Counted from the stretch's first letter, positions 1 through 10,364 are shown. The stretch is 64,000 nucleotides of DNA from Candidatus Raymondbacteria bacterium RIFOXYA2_FULL_49_16 (GCA_001789205.1 MFYT01000070.1:1-64000); one strand, 5' to 3'. The notes: generated from the sequence alone by a model not told the origin. Program-made: numbers and translations.

Positions 1-40
1 TGCAAGTCCGGTTCTGTGAGGGGCGTAAGGTGTCTCTCAT
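1..40 (+). mobile_element. 3' end of a group II intron (domain V distal strand and domain VI), partial
   Basis: The first bases read TGCAAGTCCGGTTCTGTGAG, which matches the 3' strand of group II intron domain V (typically ...CACGTCCGGTTC) and the linker into domain VI. GAGGGGCG (18-25) can pair with TGTCTCTC (31-38), counting G-U pairs, leaving a five-base loop as in a domain VI hairpin. The intron would then end with an AY dinucleotide at about 39-40. The branch-point bulge is not obvious, and the body of the intron lies outside the window. Inference: an intron inserted about 30 bp upstream of the first gene. Confidence 0.55.
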
Positions 41-70
41 GATAAATACACTTTATTGTAAGGAGATACT

Positions 71-2848
71 ATGACGCCTACTCGACAACTATCATTCATT
101 CTATGTGTATTTTTATTCCATTGGGCTTTTTGCGATGACATTGTTGTCCAGCTGCAGGAACGGAGCGGCGTCAGCCGGACCGGCGATCCTGTTTCCATCG
201 GCATTCCGTTTCCCCTAAACGCGGGGTATGTAAATACTTCGGGTTTCGGCGTATTCGACGGTTCGGGAAATCCTGTTGATGCGCAGTTCAAGGTCACCGG
301 CAGATGGGATGGCGAGCCTGATGCCGTGGCCAAGCCCATACGCTGGGTGCTCGTGGATTTCCAGGCAAACGTTGCGGCAAACGCCGAGGCGTCATATACC
401 ATCAGGACAACCGCTTCCACTCAACCAGGGTCAGGCATTACTGTCGCGGAAACAGACTCCCGTATTACCATACATACCGGCGTTGCCGTCTTTGAGATTG
501 ACAAGATCAATTTCAATCTGTTCGACAAGGTAACAGTGGGCGGTGTTGTCGTGGTTGATTCCGGCGCGTCACAGGGCGCGGTTTTGACTGACAGCGGAAC
601 TGTGTTTCGCGGAAATACAGGGGCGTTGGTATCAGTTGAGGAGCAGGGATCCATGAAGGTTGTTGTGCTGGCAAGCGGACACCATGGGGCACACTCTGAT
701 TTTACCTGCAGGCTGTATTTTTACAAAGACCAGTCCTTTGTAAAAGTGTTCTATCGCATGGAGAACAACAGGGACGGGATTGCGAGGCCCTCAGACGGAC
801 AACCCACGAACATCTACGACCTGGGCAGTGAAAACTCGGTCTATTTCGATGACCTCAGCCTGAATGTGCGGTTGAACGCGTCGAGCGGTCTTTCGTACGC
901 AGTGCAAGGGCAGAACACGCCATTGTCCGGTACGCTTTCCAGCCCGGTAAGCATTTATCAGGAATCAAGCGGTCTGGACAACTGGAACGCGCATGTTGGC
1001 ATGGGGCTCCGCCTTGACGCGAACGTGACATTCAGGGGATATAGGATACAGGATGGCGGCGCAACGATTGAGAGCGGGGACAGCGCGCTGGGGTGGTACG
1101 CGGTCGGTAACGGGTCAATAGGCATTATGACAGGGACCCGTGATTTCTGGCAGCAGTTTCCAAAGGCCGTCAGGGTTACACCGGATGGCACTGTTGCACT
1201 GTCGCTTTTTCCTGATGAATTTCCCGCATCGTTCAATTTCCGGGTGGGTGAATACAAGGTCCACGAGAGTTATTTCTATTTTTATACTGGCGCAAAAAAT
1301 CCAACCGAACTTTCAACGCTCGCGAAAAGCCTCAACGAACCGCTTGCCGGCCTTGCGCCGGCAAAGTGGTATATACAGTCAAAGGCCATGGATGAATTCC
1401 ACGAGTCCATGCGCGACAATTCAGACGCTGACGTCCAGGACTCGCTCTATGAACTTAGTGTCAATACAGTGATCGACGCAAATGTCGGCAAAGTATATCA
1501 GTCATGGTCATCCCTTGGCAGCCTGGTCGCTTCCCAGTGGAACAGCGGTATGTTCGGCTACCAGGACTTTGGCGACATCCCCATTGATTTTGAATGCAGC
1601 CGGGCGCAATACGGTTTTAAATACGATGGCAGCCTTGGATTTTTGATCCAGTTTCTCCGCACGCGCGATTATCGTTTCTGGGAGCTTGCTGACAATGGCG
1701 AACGCCACGAGGGGGACATGGACATTGTCCATACGGGAAGGACAAATCCCACCCGTTATTGGGATGGCGCGTATTTTGGCCACTCCTGGCACGATCAGTG
1801 CGGAGACAATAATCCGCATAGGAATTACGGCGGCGGCGGTCCGGATCTTGCTTTCGCGACATCAGCCCTTTTTCTGTATTATTACCTGACCGGATATCCG
1901 TGGGCCTATGAATACGCACTTGAGACTGCGGGGAACCTCGAACGCAAGGCGAACGCCAGGCAGACATCGACAGATCCCCTGCGTGGAAGGGGGACCGACA
2001 ATACAATCAAGGCCTTGTTCGAGGCTTACCGGGCAACCAGCGATACTAAATACGATGAGCATATCAGGCCACTCATCTACAATTTTTTCAACCTGGATTT
2101 TTCCGTACCAGCCCATACACTTTATAATTTCCTGAAGCATCTCGGTCAATATATAGATTATAAAGAAATGATCACCGAAGTGGAAGAGACGGCATTGCGC
2201 GAGAGTCTGCTTGTAAAAATCAACATATGCAAACTCGGCACCAAATCCGATGACGGGATACGTTATGCCGTTAACCCTGATTCAACAGATTGGTGCCGGA
2301 AGACCGCTGATGCTTTTGCGTATGCGTATAAATATTCCGGAGATACTTCATTGCTTTCTTTTGGAGGACGATGCCTGAACGCGGGTATAAATTACCAAGG
2401 GTTTCAAAACGGATGCAGCCCGGTTTTCGGTAATGATCGTATATATTGGAGCGATAGTTCGCATTGTTCAGTCATACGCTATTTTCAGTCCCAACGAGCA
2501 GTCAACGCTGGCCTCGACGGCTTGGCGTATATGGCCCTGAAACATCCCGTGGAACCGTATACGACTTCAGGGCGCGAAAAAAGTGTTGCCGCAGCCGGAT
2601 GGCCGCTTATAACAGCATGGCCGAATCCGTTCAATCCTTCCGTGGTCATAGCCGTTTCAGGCGTCAAAACTCCCATTCGCACGCTCCGTGTCTATGATCT
2701 TTGCGGCCGCGTGGTCGCGGACCTTTTAAAGACAATGAAAGACGGGTGCGTTGTCTGGCACGCTTCTTCGAACGCGAGCGGCGTGTATATTGTGAAAGCC
2801 GAATGCGGCGCTATGATGGCGTTGAAACGTATCACAGTCATCAAATAG
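71..2848 (+). CDS. Secreted PcRGLX/YetA-like exo-rhamnogalacturonan lyase candidate with C-terminal sorting domain
   Basis: A 925-residue protein with a signal peptide (about residues 1-21, ending AFC). The N-terminal part, with SRTGDPVSIGIPFPL followed by a run of beta strands, resembles the RIFT-barrel domain of the exo-rhamnogalacturonan lyase (PcRGLX/YetA, PL26-like) family. Residues of about 550-830 are helical and rich in Trp/Tyr, as expected for the (alpha/alpha)6 barrel of that family. The last ~75 residues are a FlgD-like sorting module starting WPNPFNPSVVI and ending ALKRITVIK. AAGGAG lies 6 nt before the ATG. It is the first gene of a co-directional secreted-enzyme cluster, and 22 bp separate it from the next gene. 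The likely substrate is a rhamnogalacturonan or related uronic-acid backbone. The family call is by recognition, not a search. Confidence 0.65.
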   Translation: MTPTRQLSFILCVFLFHWAFCDDIVVQLQERSGVSRTGDPVSIGIPFPLNAGYVNTSGFGVFDGSGNPVDAQFKVTGRWDGEPDAVAKPIRWVLVDFQANVAANAEASYTIRTTASTQPGSGITVAETDSRITIHTGVAVFEIDKINFNLFDKVTVGGVVVVDSGASQGAVLTDSGTVFRGNTGALVSVEEQGSMKVVVLASGHHGAHSDFTCRLYFYKDQSFVKVFYRMENNRDGIARPSDGQPTNIYDLGSENSVYFDDLSLNVRLNASSGLSYAVQGQNTPLSGTLSSPVSIYQESSGLDNWNAHVGMGLRLDANVTFRGYRIQDGGATIESGDSALGWYAVGNGSIGIMTGTRDFWQQFPKAVRVTPDGTVALSLFPDEFPASFNFRVGEYKVHESYFYFYTGAKNPTELSTLAKSLNEPLAGLAPAKWYIQSKAMDEFHESMRDNSDADVQDSLYELSVNTVIDANVGKVYQSWSSLGSLVASQWNSGMFGYQDFGDIPIDFECSRAQYGFKYDGSLGFLIQFLRTRDYRFWELADNGERHEGDMDIVHTGRTNPTRYWDGAYFGHSWHDQCGDNNPHRNYGGGGPDLAFATSALFLYYYLTGYPWAYEYALETAGNLERKANARQTSTDPLRGRGTDNTIKALFEAYRATSDTKYDEHIRPLIYNFFNLDFSVPAHTLYNFLKHLGQYIDYKEMITEVEETALRESLLVKINICKLGTKSDDGIRYAVNPDSTDWCRKTADAFAYAYKYSGDTSLLSFGGRCLNAGINYQGFQNGCSPVFGNDRIYWSDSSHCSVIRYFQSQRAVNAGLDGLAYMALKHPVEPYTTSGREKSVAAAGWPLITAWPNPFNPSVVIAVSGVKTPIRTLRVYDLCGRVVADLLKTMKDGCVVWHASSNASGVYIVKAECGAMMALKRITVIK

Positions 2849-2870
2849 TATCAATATAAGGAGCGGGACC

Positions 2871-5198
2871 ATGGAATCCATCAGTACAAAAATTTTTCTG
2901 TTCTTTTTTACATTCATGACATGCTGTGTATGCACGCAAAAAGCGCGGGCAGCGGAAGGCATGTTCTTTGACGATCTTCCCGCGGCTTTTGCGCAATACG
3001 ATTCATTGACAAACACCTGGGTGTTTGGCAACTCACGCGTGCAACGTACTGTTCACTACGATACCGCGCAAAAAGGCTTGTATTGCTCATCGTGGAAAGA
3101 CATGCTTACTGGATTGGAAGTGGCCAATACGCCAAGCAGCGAAGGACGATTGGTTATTTCACACCAGAAAATAGACCTGGGGGCGAATTTTGGATTGGCC
3201 GCTCCTTCCTGGGAATTTGGGGACAATGAGGAAATAAAAGGGGGAGGCGTACAAACAGTGCAAATACATCTTGCCGGGGTCAATGCGAATGCGGGTATCC
3301 GTGTCAGCGTCTGCTATGATGTATATCCTGGGAATGAACCCTGGACCACAAAATGGTTCAAAATCGACGCCCCGGGCCTGGCAGATTCCCTTTTAGACAC
3401 AATAGTGTACGACCTTTTTAACGCGGACTCCCTGTTATCGGACACTATTGGTTGCGGCAACGCTTCCAGCTTAAAAATCATCACTTCAGCCCATGTGCAG
3501 AATGCCATGGCCATGGCCTCTATATTAAATTGGAACGCCTCCATATGGTTTCGGAATGGCGCATTCAATATACGGATGAGGCCCAATGCATATCTGGGCC
3601 CATATATGACATTGACCGGAGGAAACACCACAAAAGCCTTCGAGGGGTTTGGGAACATTTCACTGGAGACTGCCAAGTTTACCTATCAGGTGTTTCTTGT
3701 GGACCGTCACATTATGGCCGTACCGGGTTCAAGCGCGCCCTTTCATGAATGTTATTACGGAAATATGCGGGACATCATCGTCGACAGCACCGAAGCCATG
3801 GTCTTGAGGGCCAAAGCGTGCGGCATTGGCATAATGGCCAATGATCCCGCCGCGTTGACAGGGCTTGTGCATAGGGATCCCTCGCCCACGCCAGCACTGT
3901 CGCGGGCCGCTCTCTATGCCAGACAGACGCCGCCTTTTCTGGACCCTGAGAACGAAGGAAGCCTTGGGTATTATTGCGCGACACACGAGGTCCCGCTTTT
4001 TCTCTATCAGGGGAATGACGGGGTGGTCAACCACCTTGGCGTAAGCTTCTGCAACCCGGAGGAGGCCGCTTTTGTCGCCAGTTGGGCGGGTGAATTGTCC
4101 GCAATAACAAATGCAAGGGGCTGGTTTATTGAGGATCGTACTCCCGGCAGCAGTTGCACCCAATCAGGTCATCCGCACCCTCCTGGCAACGCAATGGTTT
4201 TATGGCAGGAAGGGTTCAGGAAAATAGCAAAAGCGATAAAAACAAGCGTCCCGGTCATCGCTGTGGGACGTACGTGGGTGTGGAACCTTGATGTCATGGA
4301 TGTGGCTGACTGGAGCCAGCCGGAAGATGAAGACAATGGCGGACCATGTTCCACATGGGCAAAAACCGTCATTGGACGCGCCCCGCTTCAACCGACCCTG
4401 GCGTTTAAAATATCAATGGGCATACACTGGGCGGGAGTGGATTCCACTGGATATGAAAGCATCATGTCGCGCGCCGCAATGGTCAGCTCCATGATGACTT
4501 CCCGGGGCCTGCAAGACGCGAAACCAACGGAAGCGCGGATACTTAACAAATGGTCTGAATGGCATAGCCAGAACCAGGAATGGCTGCAATATGGACAGTC
4601 GCTGGAAACGACCGGTTCCGACTCAATACTTGGCATTATGCATTTACGGAACAAACGATTGAATAAATATGGATGTATAGGATGGTGGTGGGCGTCCGCG
4701 CCTTTTACCGTTAAGGTTGACACAAGAAAATGGCTGCTCGACATACAAGACGATCTTTTAATAAAAAGCGTCCGTTCCGGCGAACCAATACCCTATGCGT
4801 TTAATGGAACGAACATTGAAATTGGCCCGGTTACGGCGGGATGGGACGTACTCGAGATTTCATCCTTGCATTCAAGCGTGACCGATCCTGCCATAGACAA
4901 ATTCCAGCAACCATGCCTTGAAATACTGAGCAGTCCCAATCCATTTAATCCATCCGTTGTCATCACATTAAGGACGCCGAATGGTCTTGCGCCAACGATC
5001 GATATAATCGATATATTTGATATTAATGGACAGAAGGTAACAAGACTCGCGTTACGCACCCTTCCTGATGGCGTTGTCGCGACAGCGGTGTGGGACGGAC
5101 GGGACGCGTATGGCAGCGCGGTTTCCGGCGGTATGTACATGGCCGTGGCCGCATATGGGAAAACGATATTGACAAAAAAGCTTCTCTATGTCAAATAG
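2871..5198 (+). CDS. Secreted putative glycosidase of unclear family with sorting domain
   Basis: A 775-residue secreted protein with a signal peptide ending near KARAAEG. I cannot name the family with confidence. The layout, a beta-rich N-terminal ~270 residues followed by an alpha/beta segment with acidic/aromatic loops (GWFIEDRTPG near 400, ADWSQPEDEDNGG near 480, GWWWASAP near 610), is reminiscent of clan GH-D/GH31-type TIM-barrel glycosidases. The C-terminus is a FlgD-like tail beginning NPFNPSVVI and ending KKLLYVK. The start is supported by AAGGAGCGGGACC. It sits between the lyase candidate and an esterase whose reading frame may overlap its end, so it is probably co-transcribed and acts on the same polysaccharide outside the cell. 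Confidence 0.5.
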   Translation: MESISTKIFLFFFTFMTCCVCTQKARAAEGMFFDDLPAAFAQYDSLTNTWVFGNSRVQRTVHYDTAQKGLYCSSWKDMLTGLEVANTPSSEGRLVISHQKIDLGANFGLAAPSWEFGDNEEIKGGGVQTVQIHLAGVNANAGIRVSVCYDVYPGNEPWTTKWFKIDAPGLADSLLDTIVYDLFNADSLLSDTIGCGNASSLKIITSAHVQNAMAMASILNWNASIWFRNGAFNIRMRPNAYLGPYMTLTGGNTTKAFEGFGNISLETAKFTYQVFLVDRHIMAVPGSSAPFHECYYGNMRDIIVDSTEAMVLRAKACGIGIMANDPAALTGLVHRDPSPTPALSRAALYARQTPPFLDPENEGSLGYYCATHEVPLFLYQGNDGVVNHLGVSFCNPEEAAFVASWAGELSAITNARGWFIEDRTPGSSCTQSGHPHPPGNAMVLWQEGFRKIAKAIKTSVPVIAVGRTWVWNLDVMDVADWSQPEDEDNGGPCSTWAKTVIGRAPLQPTLAFKISMGIHWAGVDSTGYESIMSRAAMVSSMMTSRGLQDAKPTEARILNKWSEWHSQNQEWLQYGQSLETTGSDSILGIMHLRNKRLNKYGCIGWWWASAPFTVKVDTRKWLLDIQDDLLIKSVRSGEPIPYAFNGTNIEIGPVTAGWDVLEISSLHSSVTDPAIDKFQQPCLEILSSPNPFNPSVVITLRTPNGLAPTIDIIDIFDINGQKVTRLALRTLPDGVVATAVWDGRDAYGSAVSGGMYMAVAAYGKTILTKKLLYVK

Positions 5199-5226
5199 TG
5201 TCAAACAAGCGCATATAGTGCACGGC

Positions 5227-6366
5227 ATGTCTCAGGCAGGCTTGCGGTCATTGAAACGCGCTATATACGCAGTTTGTTTGTGCACTGCTGTACCAGTTTT
5301 TTCACAAGTCGTGGATCTTTTTGAAGCCAGGACCCACAGAACCGCCTATGATACCGTAGTATACAGGCTTTTTGTGCCGGCACATTATGATGGAAACACT
5401 GAGTATCCCATTATTCTTACCTTTCATGGGGCGGGAGAGAGAGGCGATAATAATTATAGCCAGCTTGCAAACAATGTGGTGACCCCGTGGTTCGCGGATT
5501 CCTTCCAGGCGCGCCATCCTTGTTTTATTGTAAGTCCCCAATGTCCTGTTGATGAAAAATGGGCTGATTTTAGCTGGAGTTCAACAACATACAGGGTCTC
5601 GTCCACGCCGATCAGCGCTGCCATGCGTACGGTACTCAGTTTGTTGGATTCGCTTAAACGGGAATTTTCGCTTGATACGAACCGTTTTTACGTCTGCGGA
5701 TTGTCTATGGGAGGATGCGGCTCCTGGGACATTATCGCGCGCTATCCGGACATGTTCGCGGCCGCTGTGCCCGTGTGCGGTGTAGGCGATTCCTCCGCGG
5801 CAACGGACCTGCAAAAAACGGCAATCTGGGCATATCACGGTACGCTGGACCCAACCGTGCCGGTAGCCGGGTCGCGCGGTCCATTATCATCCCTTGAAGG
5901 CCGCGGGAATACGGTTGTTCGTTATATCAGCAAGCAGGATGGCGGCAATGCCAACATGAGCTGGGACACACTTACCGCAAAGGTCGCTGCAGGGGCCGAT
6001 TATATATATACGGAATATACCGATGGTGTACATGGAATTTGGAACACGGCATTTTTAAACCCCCTATTGCCGGAATGGCTTTTGTCCAAGGTAAAGAATC
6101 GGGGAAATACACGCATCTCGCTTTCCCGTGGCTTGCATACCGCGAAACCGGTTCTTTTTACAACGCAAAGCAATGGGACAATACAGGTGAAGGCGGCTGG
6201 CGGATATCATTTGAACATGTATTCGGTCACCGGTGTTATGGTGGCTTCGTACGAACGAATTGGCCCGGGGAATGTGCATGTAACGCACATTCCCAATGGG
6301 GTTTATTTCGTTGCATTACGCTGCAAACAGGGGATTCAGCGTGGCGTATTATCAAAGATTGATTAG
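5227..6366 (+). CDS. Secreted alpha/beta-hydrolase esterase (feruloyl/acetyl-xylan esterase-like, CE1/PHB-depolymerase type)
   Basis: About 379 residues. The nucleophile motif GLSMGGCG, an Asp segment (YHGTLDPTVPV) and a His segment (DGVHGIWNTAF) make a complete Ser-Asp-His triad in the order of the CE1/PHB-depolymerase-like esterases. An oxyanion-type HGAGERG motif comes earlier. The frame is open from 5188, overlapping the previous stop by 11 bp. I prefer the ATG at 5227 because the next residues form a normal signal peptide (basic n-region, then AIYAVCLCTAVPVFSQ). The C-terminal ~80 residues look like a degenerate sorting module without a clear NPFNP. Likely role: removal of acyl or feruloyl esters to expose glycan to the neighbouring lyases. 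Confidence 0.7.
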   Translation: MSQAGLRSLKRAIYAVCLCTAVPVFSQVVDLFEARTHRTAYDTVVYRLFVPAHYDGNTEYPIILTFHGAGERGDNNYSQLANNVVTPWFADSFQARHPCFIVSPQCPVDEKWADFSWSSTTYRVSSTPISAAMRTVLSLLDSLKREFSLDTNRFYVCGLSMGGCGSWDIIARYPDMFAAAVPVCGVGDSSAATDLQKTAIWAYHGTLDPTVPVAGSRGPLSSLEGRGNTVVRYISKQDGGNANMSWDTLTAKVAAGADYIYTEYTDGVHGIWNTAFLNPLLPEWLLSKVKNRGNTRISLSRGLHTAKPVLFTTQSNGTIQVKAAGGYHLNMYSVTGVMVASYERIGPGNVHVTHIPNGVYFVALRCKQGIQRGVLSKID

Positions 6367-6429
6367 AACATATTCTAAAAACAAAATAATGATATGTCGT
6401 TCATGCTGCCGCATGGCTGAAGTGAAACC

Positions 6430-8166
6430 ATGAAGTATCAAATGCCAATCTTTGTTTTATTGTTCTCTGTTTTGATTTGGCCTCAGAATGTTAATTTCAC
6501 CATACAGCCCAAACCATATCAATTCTTTGCCCGTGACGCATTGGATTCAGCATTGGTTACTGTGGCAGGTTCTGTTCCCTCTGCCGGATACGATTCCATT
6601 TCAGCGACAGTTTTAAAAAATGGGGTCTTCTGGAAACGGGCGGCAATAGAATTGCCGTACGATAATGGTAGCGCCCCTTTTACCATTTCAATAAAATTGC
6701 ACGCGGAATTATCCGAATATCGGGTTTCCATTGCATTGGACTCCACAGTAATCGTCATATCGGACAGCGTGGTATGCGGCGATGCGTTTTTAGCCGAAGG
6801 GCAATCCAATACCATAACCAGGGCATCCTGGGATTACAAGAGCCAATGGATACGCAGCTATGGCACTGGCGCTACTGACGGTCCTACATGCGCCGCGGAC
6901 AGCCAGTGGGGCCTGGCACAGGCAGGCACCCAGAATTCCCACTGCGCCATTGGGGTATGGGCAATGCAAATGTCAAAATCCATTGTCGATACCTACCATG
7001 TCCCGGTCTTTTTTCTTAATGGAGGAGTGGGTGGAACAGCCATCGTATCACACCTCCGGAACAATGCCAATAAAGGCGACCTGACCACCATATACGGCCG
7101 TTTTTACTCCCGCATCATCAAGAGCGGTCTTTCTGGGCATGTCAAAGCGCTGTTCTGGTATCAGGGGGAATCCCATACTACTCCCACCTGTTACAATTAC
7201 ACCAGCGATTGGGGAAACCTGCGCACCTGCTGGAAAGAAGATTTTCCCGGTTTAAACGCGTTCTACGTGGTTCAACTGCATCATTCTACGTTTTCCTCGT
7301 GCGCCGGCCCTCGCCAGGATTTTATCCGCGAAGCGCAACGCGCCCTGCCTTCTCATTATCCTGATGTGAAAGTGATATCCACTATGGGGCTTTCAGGCAA
7401 TGATGGCTGCCATTATAATGTTACGGGATATCAGGAACTGGGCGTCAACATCTTCCGTATAGTGGCCCGCGATTATTATAACTCAACAGACACCATAGCC
7501 ATTACACCGCCTGGCATTCAGCAAATCTATTACCTGAATACGGAACGGACGGAAATCGCCCTGGTATTTGACCAGCCCGTGGTCTGGCCGGACGACAGCG
7601 GAGGCTTATCCCTCCGTAACTATTTCTATTTTGACACTATACGGACGGGCGTTGAGGATACGGGAAAATCGGATATGGTGGATTCGGGAAAAACCGGCGG
7701 GGAAAACAGCATTCTTTTATACTTGAAGGCCCCGTCTTCCGCGCGAATGCTGACGTATCTGCCAAACTTCACCATTGGCGCTGTCTACAAAGGGCCATAT
7801 ATTAAAAACGTATGTAATATCGGCGCACTTACCTTTATGAATTTTCCCATTGATAGCGCACCATCAACCTATGTATCAAGGCGCAATGAATGGCAGGAAA
7901 CATCACCTGACATTTCCATTTTTCCGGATCCTTCTAACCCTTCGGCCGTAGTGATGCTGCATGGCAACCGATATTCCCCGGAAACACCGGCAGACATCCG
8001 TATTTACTCAGCAGACGGCACGCTCTGCAAGGCATTCAAGGCGGAGGTGTTACAGCTTTTAAGCGGCTGTACCATTGACGGAAAGAACTTGCACAGCGGA
8101 GTTTATTTCCTGCATTGCCAGATAGGGGAAAAACTTTTAGTACGGAAAATGGTTTTGGCAAAATAA
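6430..8166 (+). CDS. Secreted sialate O-acetylesterase-like SGNH hydrolase with sorting domain
   Basis: A 578-residue protein with a signal peptide (residues 1-~20, ending WPQN). The nucleophile block CGDAFLAEGQSNT is the signature of the sialate O-acetylesterase (SASA/CE6) branch of SGNH hydrolases. FWYQGESHT and, near residue 320, DGCHYNVTGY supply the other conserved blocks, including the Asp-x-x-His dyad. A beta-sandwich domain precedes the catalytic part, and another follows it. The C-terminal tail begins FPDPSNPSAVVML, a variant of NPFNP, and ends RKMVLAK. The next gene starts 11 bp after its stop. The likely reaction is removal of O-acetyl groups from a polysaccharide; the true substrate cannot be read from the sequence. 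Confidence 0.75.
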   Translation: MKYQMPIFVLLFSVLIWPQNVNFTIQPKPYQFFARDALDSALVTVAGSVPSAGYDSISATVLKNGVFWKRAAIELPYDNGSAPFTISIKLHAELSEYRVSIALDSTVIVISDSVVCGDAFLAEGQSNTITRASWDYKSQWIRSYGTGATDGPTCAADSQWGLAQAGTQNSHCAIGVWAMQMSKSIVDTYHVPVFFLNGGVGGTAIVSHLRNNANKGDLTTIYGRFYSRIIKSGLSGHVKALFWYQGESHTTPTCYNYTSDWGNLRTCWKEDFPGLNAFYVVQLHHSTFSSCAGPRQDFIREAQRALPSHYPDVKVISTMGLSGNDGCHYNVTGYQELGVNIFRIVARDYYNSTDTIAITPPGIQQIYYLNTERTEIALVFDQPVVWPDDSGGLSLRNYFYFDTIRTGVEDTGKSDMVDSGKTGGENSILLYLKAPSSARMLTYLPNFTIGAVYKGPYIKNVCNIGALTFMNFPIDSAPSTYVSRRNEWQETSPDISIFPDPSNPSAVVMLHGNRYSPETPADIRIYSADGTLCKAFKAEVLQLLSGCTIDGKNLHSGVYFLHCQIGEKLLVRKMVLAK

Positions 8167-8177
8167 GGCGGGCCGGA

Positions 8178-10256
8178 ATGAGATGCAGAACAGCATGCAT
8201 GTTCGGATTGCTATGCCTTGGATTATTCACAGTAGCGATAGGAGTTGCCATGCCGCCAAAAAAGACTGATAGACAGGCGCAGGGGACAGAGGTCCTTCCT
8301 TTTTCCTTGCTCTTTGACCAGAAATCGCTTGTAACGATACGCCGGACATTGAAGACTCCGTGGGGCTTAAAGATCATGGAGGATCTCCGGAACCAATGCA
8401 AAGAGATCCTGAACAAGGGGCTGGAAACAAAAGACGGCGCATGGGTGCAAGTAAGTCACGATGCCATGACGCTGGCCTTTGTGGGTTTTGTCGATGGATC
8501 AGAGGAGTATCTTTTTGCGGCAAAGGTGCGGGTCCTTGCGGTTTCCAGAACAGACCCGCTGTTGTGGAAGCAGATGCTCGACACGGGCGAAGGCGTCACC
8601 GGCATGTGTCTTGCCCTTGACTGGGGATGGAAAGCGTATTCGGAACAAGAGGCAATCGCTGTGATCGAAGCGATTATCGCCTCTGCAATTGAAAATGGCG
8701 ATCCTGCCGCGGCTTTGAACAACTACCCGGACAGCGGGCAGAATGATGGTTATACGCAATCACTCGCTGGTTTCTTACGCTACGACGCAAAGAGTCCCGA
8801 TCTCTGGGGTCTCAGCAATGCCAGGCCCTGGCACAAAGAGATATACACCACAAACAACTGGGACGTTGTCGTGGGTTCAGGCCTAATGCTTGGTTGGGCC
8901 GTGGTTGAGAAGGCGGTGAGCACCTTGAAACTTCCCATAGGAAAGACACGTGCATTGGGGTTTGCGCTGGACCAGAAGAAGATCGACACCTGGTACGGGA
9001 TCGCTAAACAACGGTATTTGAATTTTACCTCCAGATGTTATTCAGCCCGTGGTCAGTACTGCGAGGGTCCGGGTTATTACTCGTTCGGGACCCAGTATGG
9101 ATTGTTGGGCCTCGAGGTCGCCCGCAGGATGAAGAATGAAGACCTGTATTCGATTGGTCTGAAAAAATCCCCGTATTGGCAGCGGGAACTCTATCCCTGG
9201 GACGTTGCACAGGGTGCGATGAACCTAAACGATTCAAGGCTTGACGGGCATCCATACCCGCATATTATCGCCCGTCTTGCAGCTGAAAACCAGTCCGCCT
9301 GGATGCAGGAATTCTTTTTCAAACTCATTGAAGCTACGGACCGGTTCTCACCCTTAGCAATCATATGGGCTGATCCTGATCTGAAACCTGGATCCTTGCA
9401 GCCGGACCTGCTGTATGTCGATTTTGGTGAAACTGGCGACGCGGTCTGGCGCACAGGCCGCTCTGTGGAAAAGGACATGCAGTGTATATTTCGCTGTGGC
9501 AAGTGGAATGGCGCGCATACGCACAAAGACCGTAACTCTTTGGTCCTTTCCGCGTTTGGCGAACGGTTGCTGGTCGACGCCGGGGTCTCATGGCCCTATG
9601 GCACAGAGGTCTGCGAACAATACCAGCGGGCGACTATTGGCCACAACACAGTGCTTATGGGCGGCAAGGGCCAGACTGGCAGTAACGACTTGCCTACATG
9701 GGGCAGGGTCCTCAGATCAGAATGGGACAGCCTTGGCAACGCGTTTATTGTTGGCGATGCCAAGCATTGCTACGCAAAGGCGTCAACAGCCCTGCGGGCC
9801 GTGCGTTTCGATAGGGAAGGGTTTGTAGTCGTTTACGACTATTGTGAAAGCCCGGAAAAGGAGTATTCAGTCCTGTGGCATGCTGATAACAGGGATGGAA
9901 AAGCGGGCATTTCAGAAGAGGCGGATGGCGTTGTCAGGATCACGCGGCCGCGTGCGGAAGTTGTGATCATTCCATTGGTCGCCCCCGCAAGCATCAAACA
10001 GGGACAGGGATATATTGATCATGGCCCCAAGGGTTCGGGCGTGTACGTTGAAGTGAAGCAGAACAATGGGGTGTTTCTCAATGTCCTGGTACCGCTCAAA
10101 CCAGGGGAAAAGGCGCCCTATGAAATAAAGGGCAATGGGAAGGAAAGAGTCATATTGCTTACGCTTCGCGGAAAGAGGCACGTGCTCTCGTTATATGAAC
10201 AAGGTGCAGGGTTTCTTCTCGACAAGATACCTTTTGACCTGACCAAGTATTATTGA
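8178..10256 (+). CDS. Secreted heparinase II/III-like polysaccharide lyase
   Basis: About 692 residues from the ATG at 8178. The open frame extends back to 8115, but that would overlap the previous gene by 52 bp and put 21 residues before a good signal peptide (TACMFGLLCLGLFTVAIG). The N-terminal ~370 residues are helical, as in the (alpha/alpha) toroid of alginate/heparin lyases. The C-terminal half carries the heparinase II/III beta-sandwich signature: NGAHTHKDRNSLVLSAFGE, then LLVDAGVSWPYG and TIGHNTVLMGG. It is the only enzyme of this run without an NPFNP tail, so it may stay in the periplasm. That would fit a role in cleaving oligosaccharides taken in after the exported enzymes have acted. 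Confidence 0.75.
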   Translation: MRCRTACMFGLLCLGLFTVAIGVAMPPKKTDRQAQGTEVLPFSLLFDQKSLVTIRRTLKTPWGLKIMEDLRNQCKEILNKGLETKDGAWVQVSHDAMTLAFVGFVDGSEEYLFAAKVRVLAVSRTDPLLWKQMLDTGEGVTGMCLALDWGWKAYSEQEAIAVIEAIIASAIENGDPAAALNNYPDSGQNDGYTQSLAGFLRYDAKSPDLWGLSNARPWHKEIYTTNNWDVVVGSGLMLGWAVVEKAVSTLKLPIGKTRALGFALDQKKIDTWYGIAKQRYLNFTSRCYSARGQYCEGPGYYSFGTQYGLLGLEVARRMKNEDLYSIGLKKSPYWQRELYPWDVAQGAMNLNDSRLDGHPYPHIIARLAAENQSAWMQEFFFKLIEATDRFSPLAIIWADPDLKPGSLQPDLLYVDFGETGDAVWRTGRSVEKDMQCIFRCGKWNGAHTHKDRNSLVLSAFGERLLVDAGVSWPYGTEVCEQYQRATIGHNTVLMGGKGQTGSNDLPTWGRVLRSEWDSLGNAFIVGDAKHCYAKASTALRAVRFDREGFVVVYDYCESPEKEYSVLWHADNRDGKAGISEEADGVVRITRPRAEVVIIPLVAPASIKQGQGYIDHGPKGSGVYVEVKQNNGVFLNVLVPLKPGEKAPYEIKGNGKERVILLTLRGKRHVLSLYEQGAGFLLDKIPFDLTKYY

Positions 10257-10364
10257 ACTCGTAGGATTTGAAAGACCTTTCTTAACGTCGTAGCGCCGCT
10301 GCGGACACGCGCGCCCATTGGACAAAACTACATCCTGCACATTCGTCTTGAAACAAAAGCGGCA

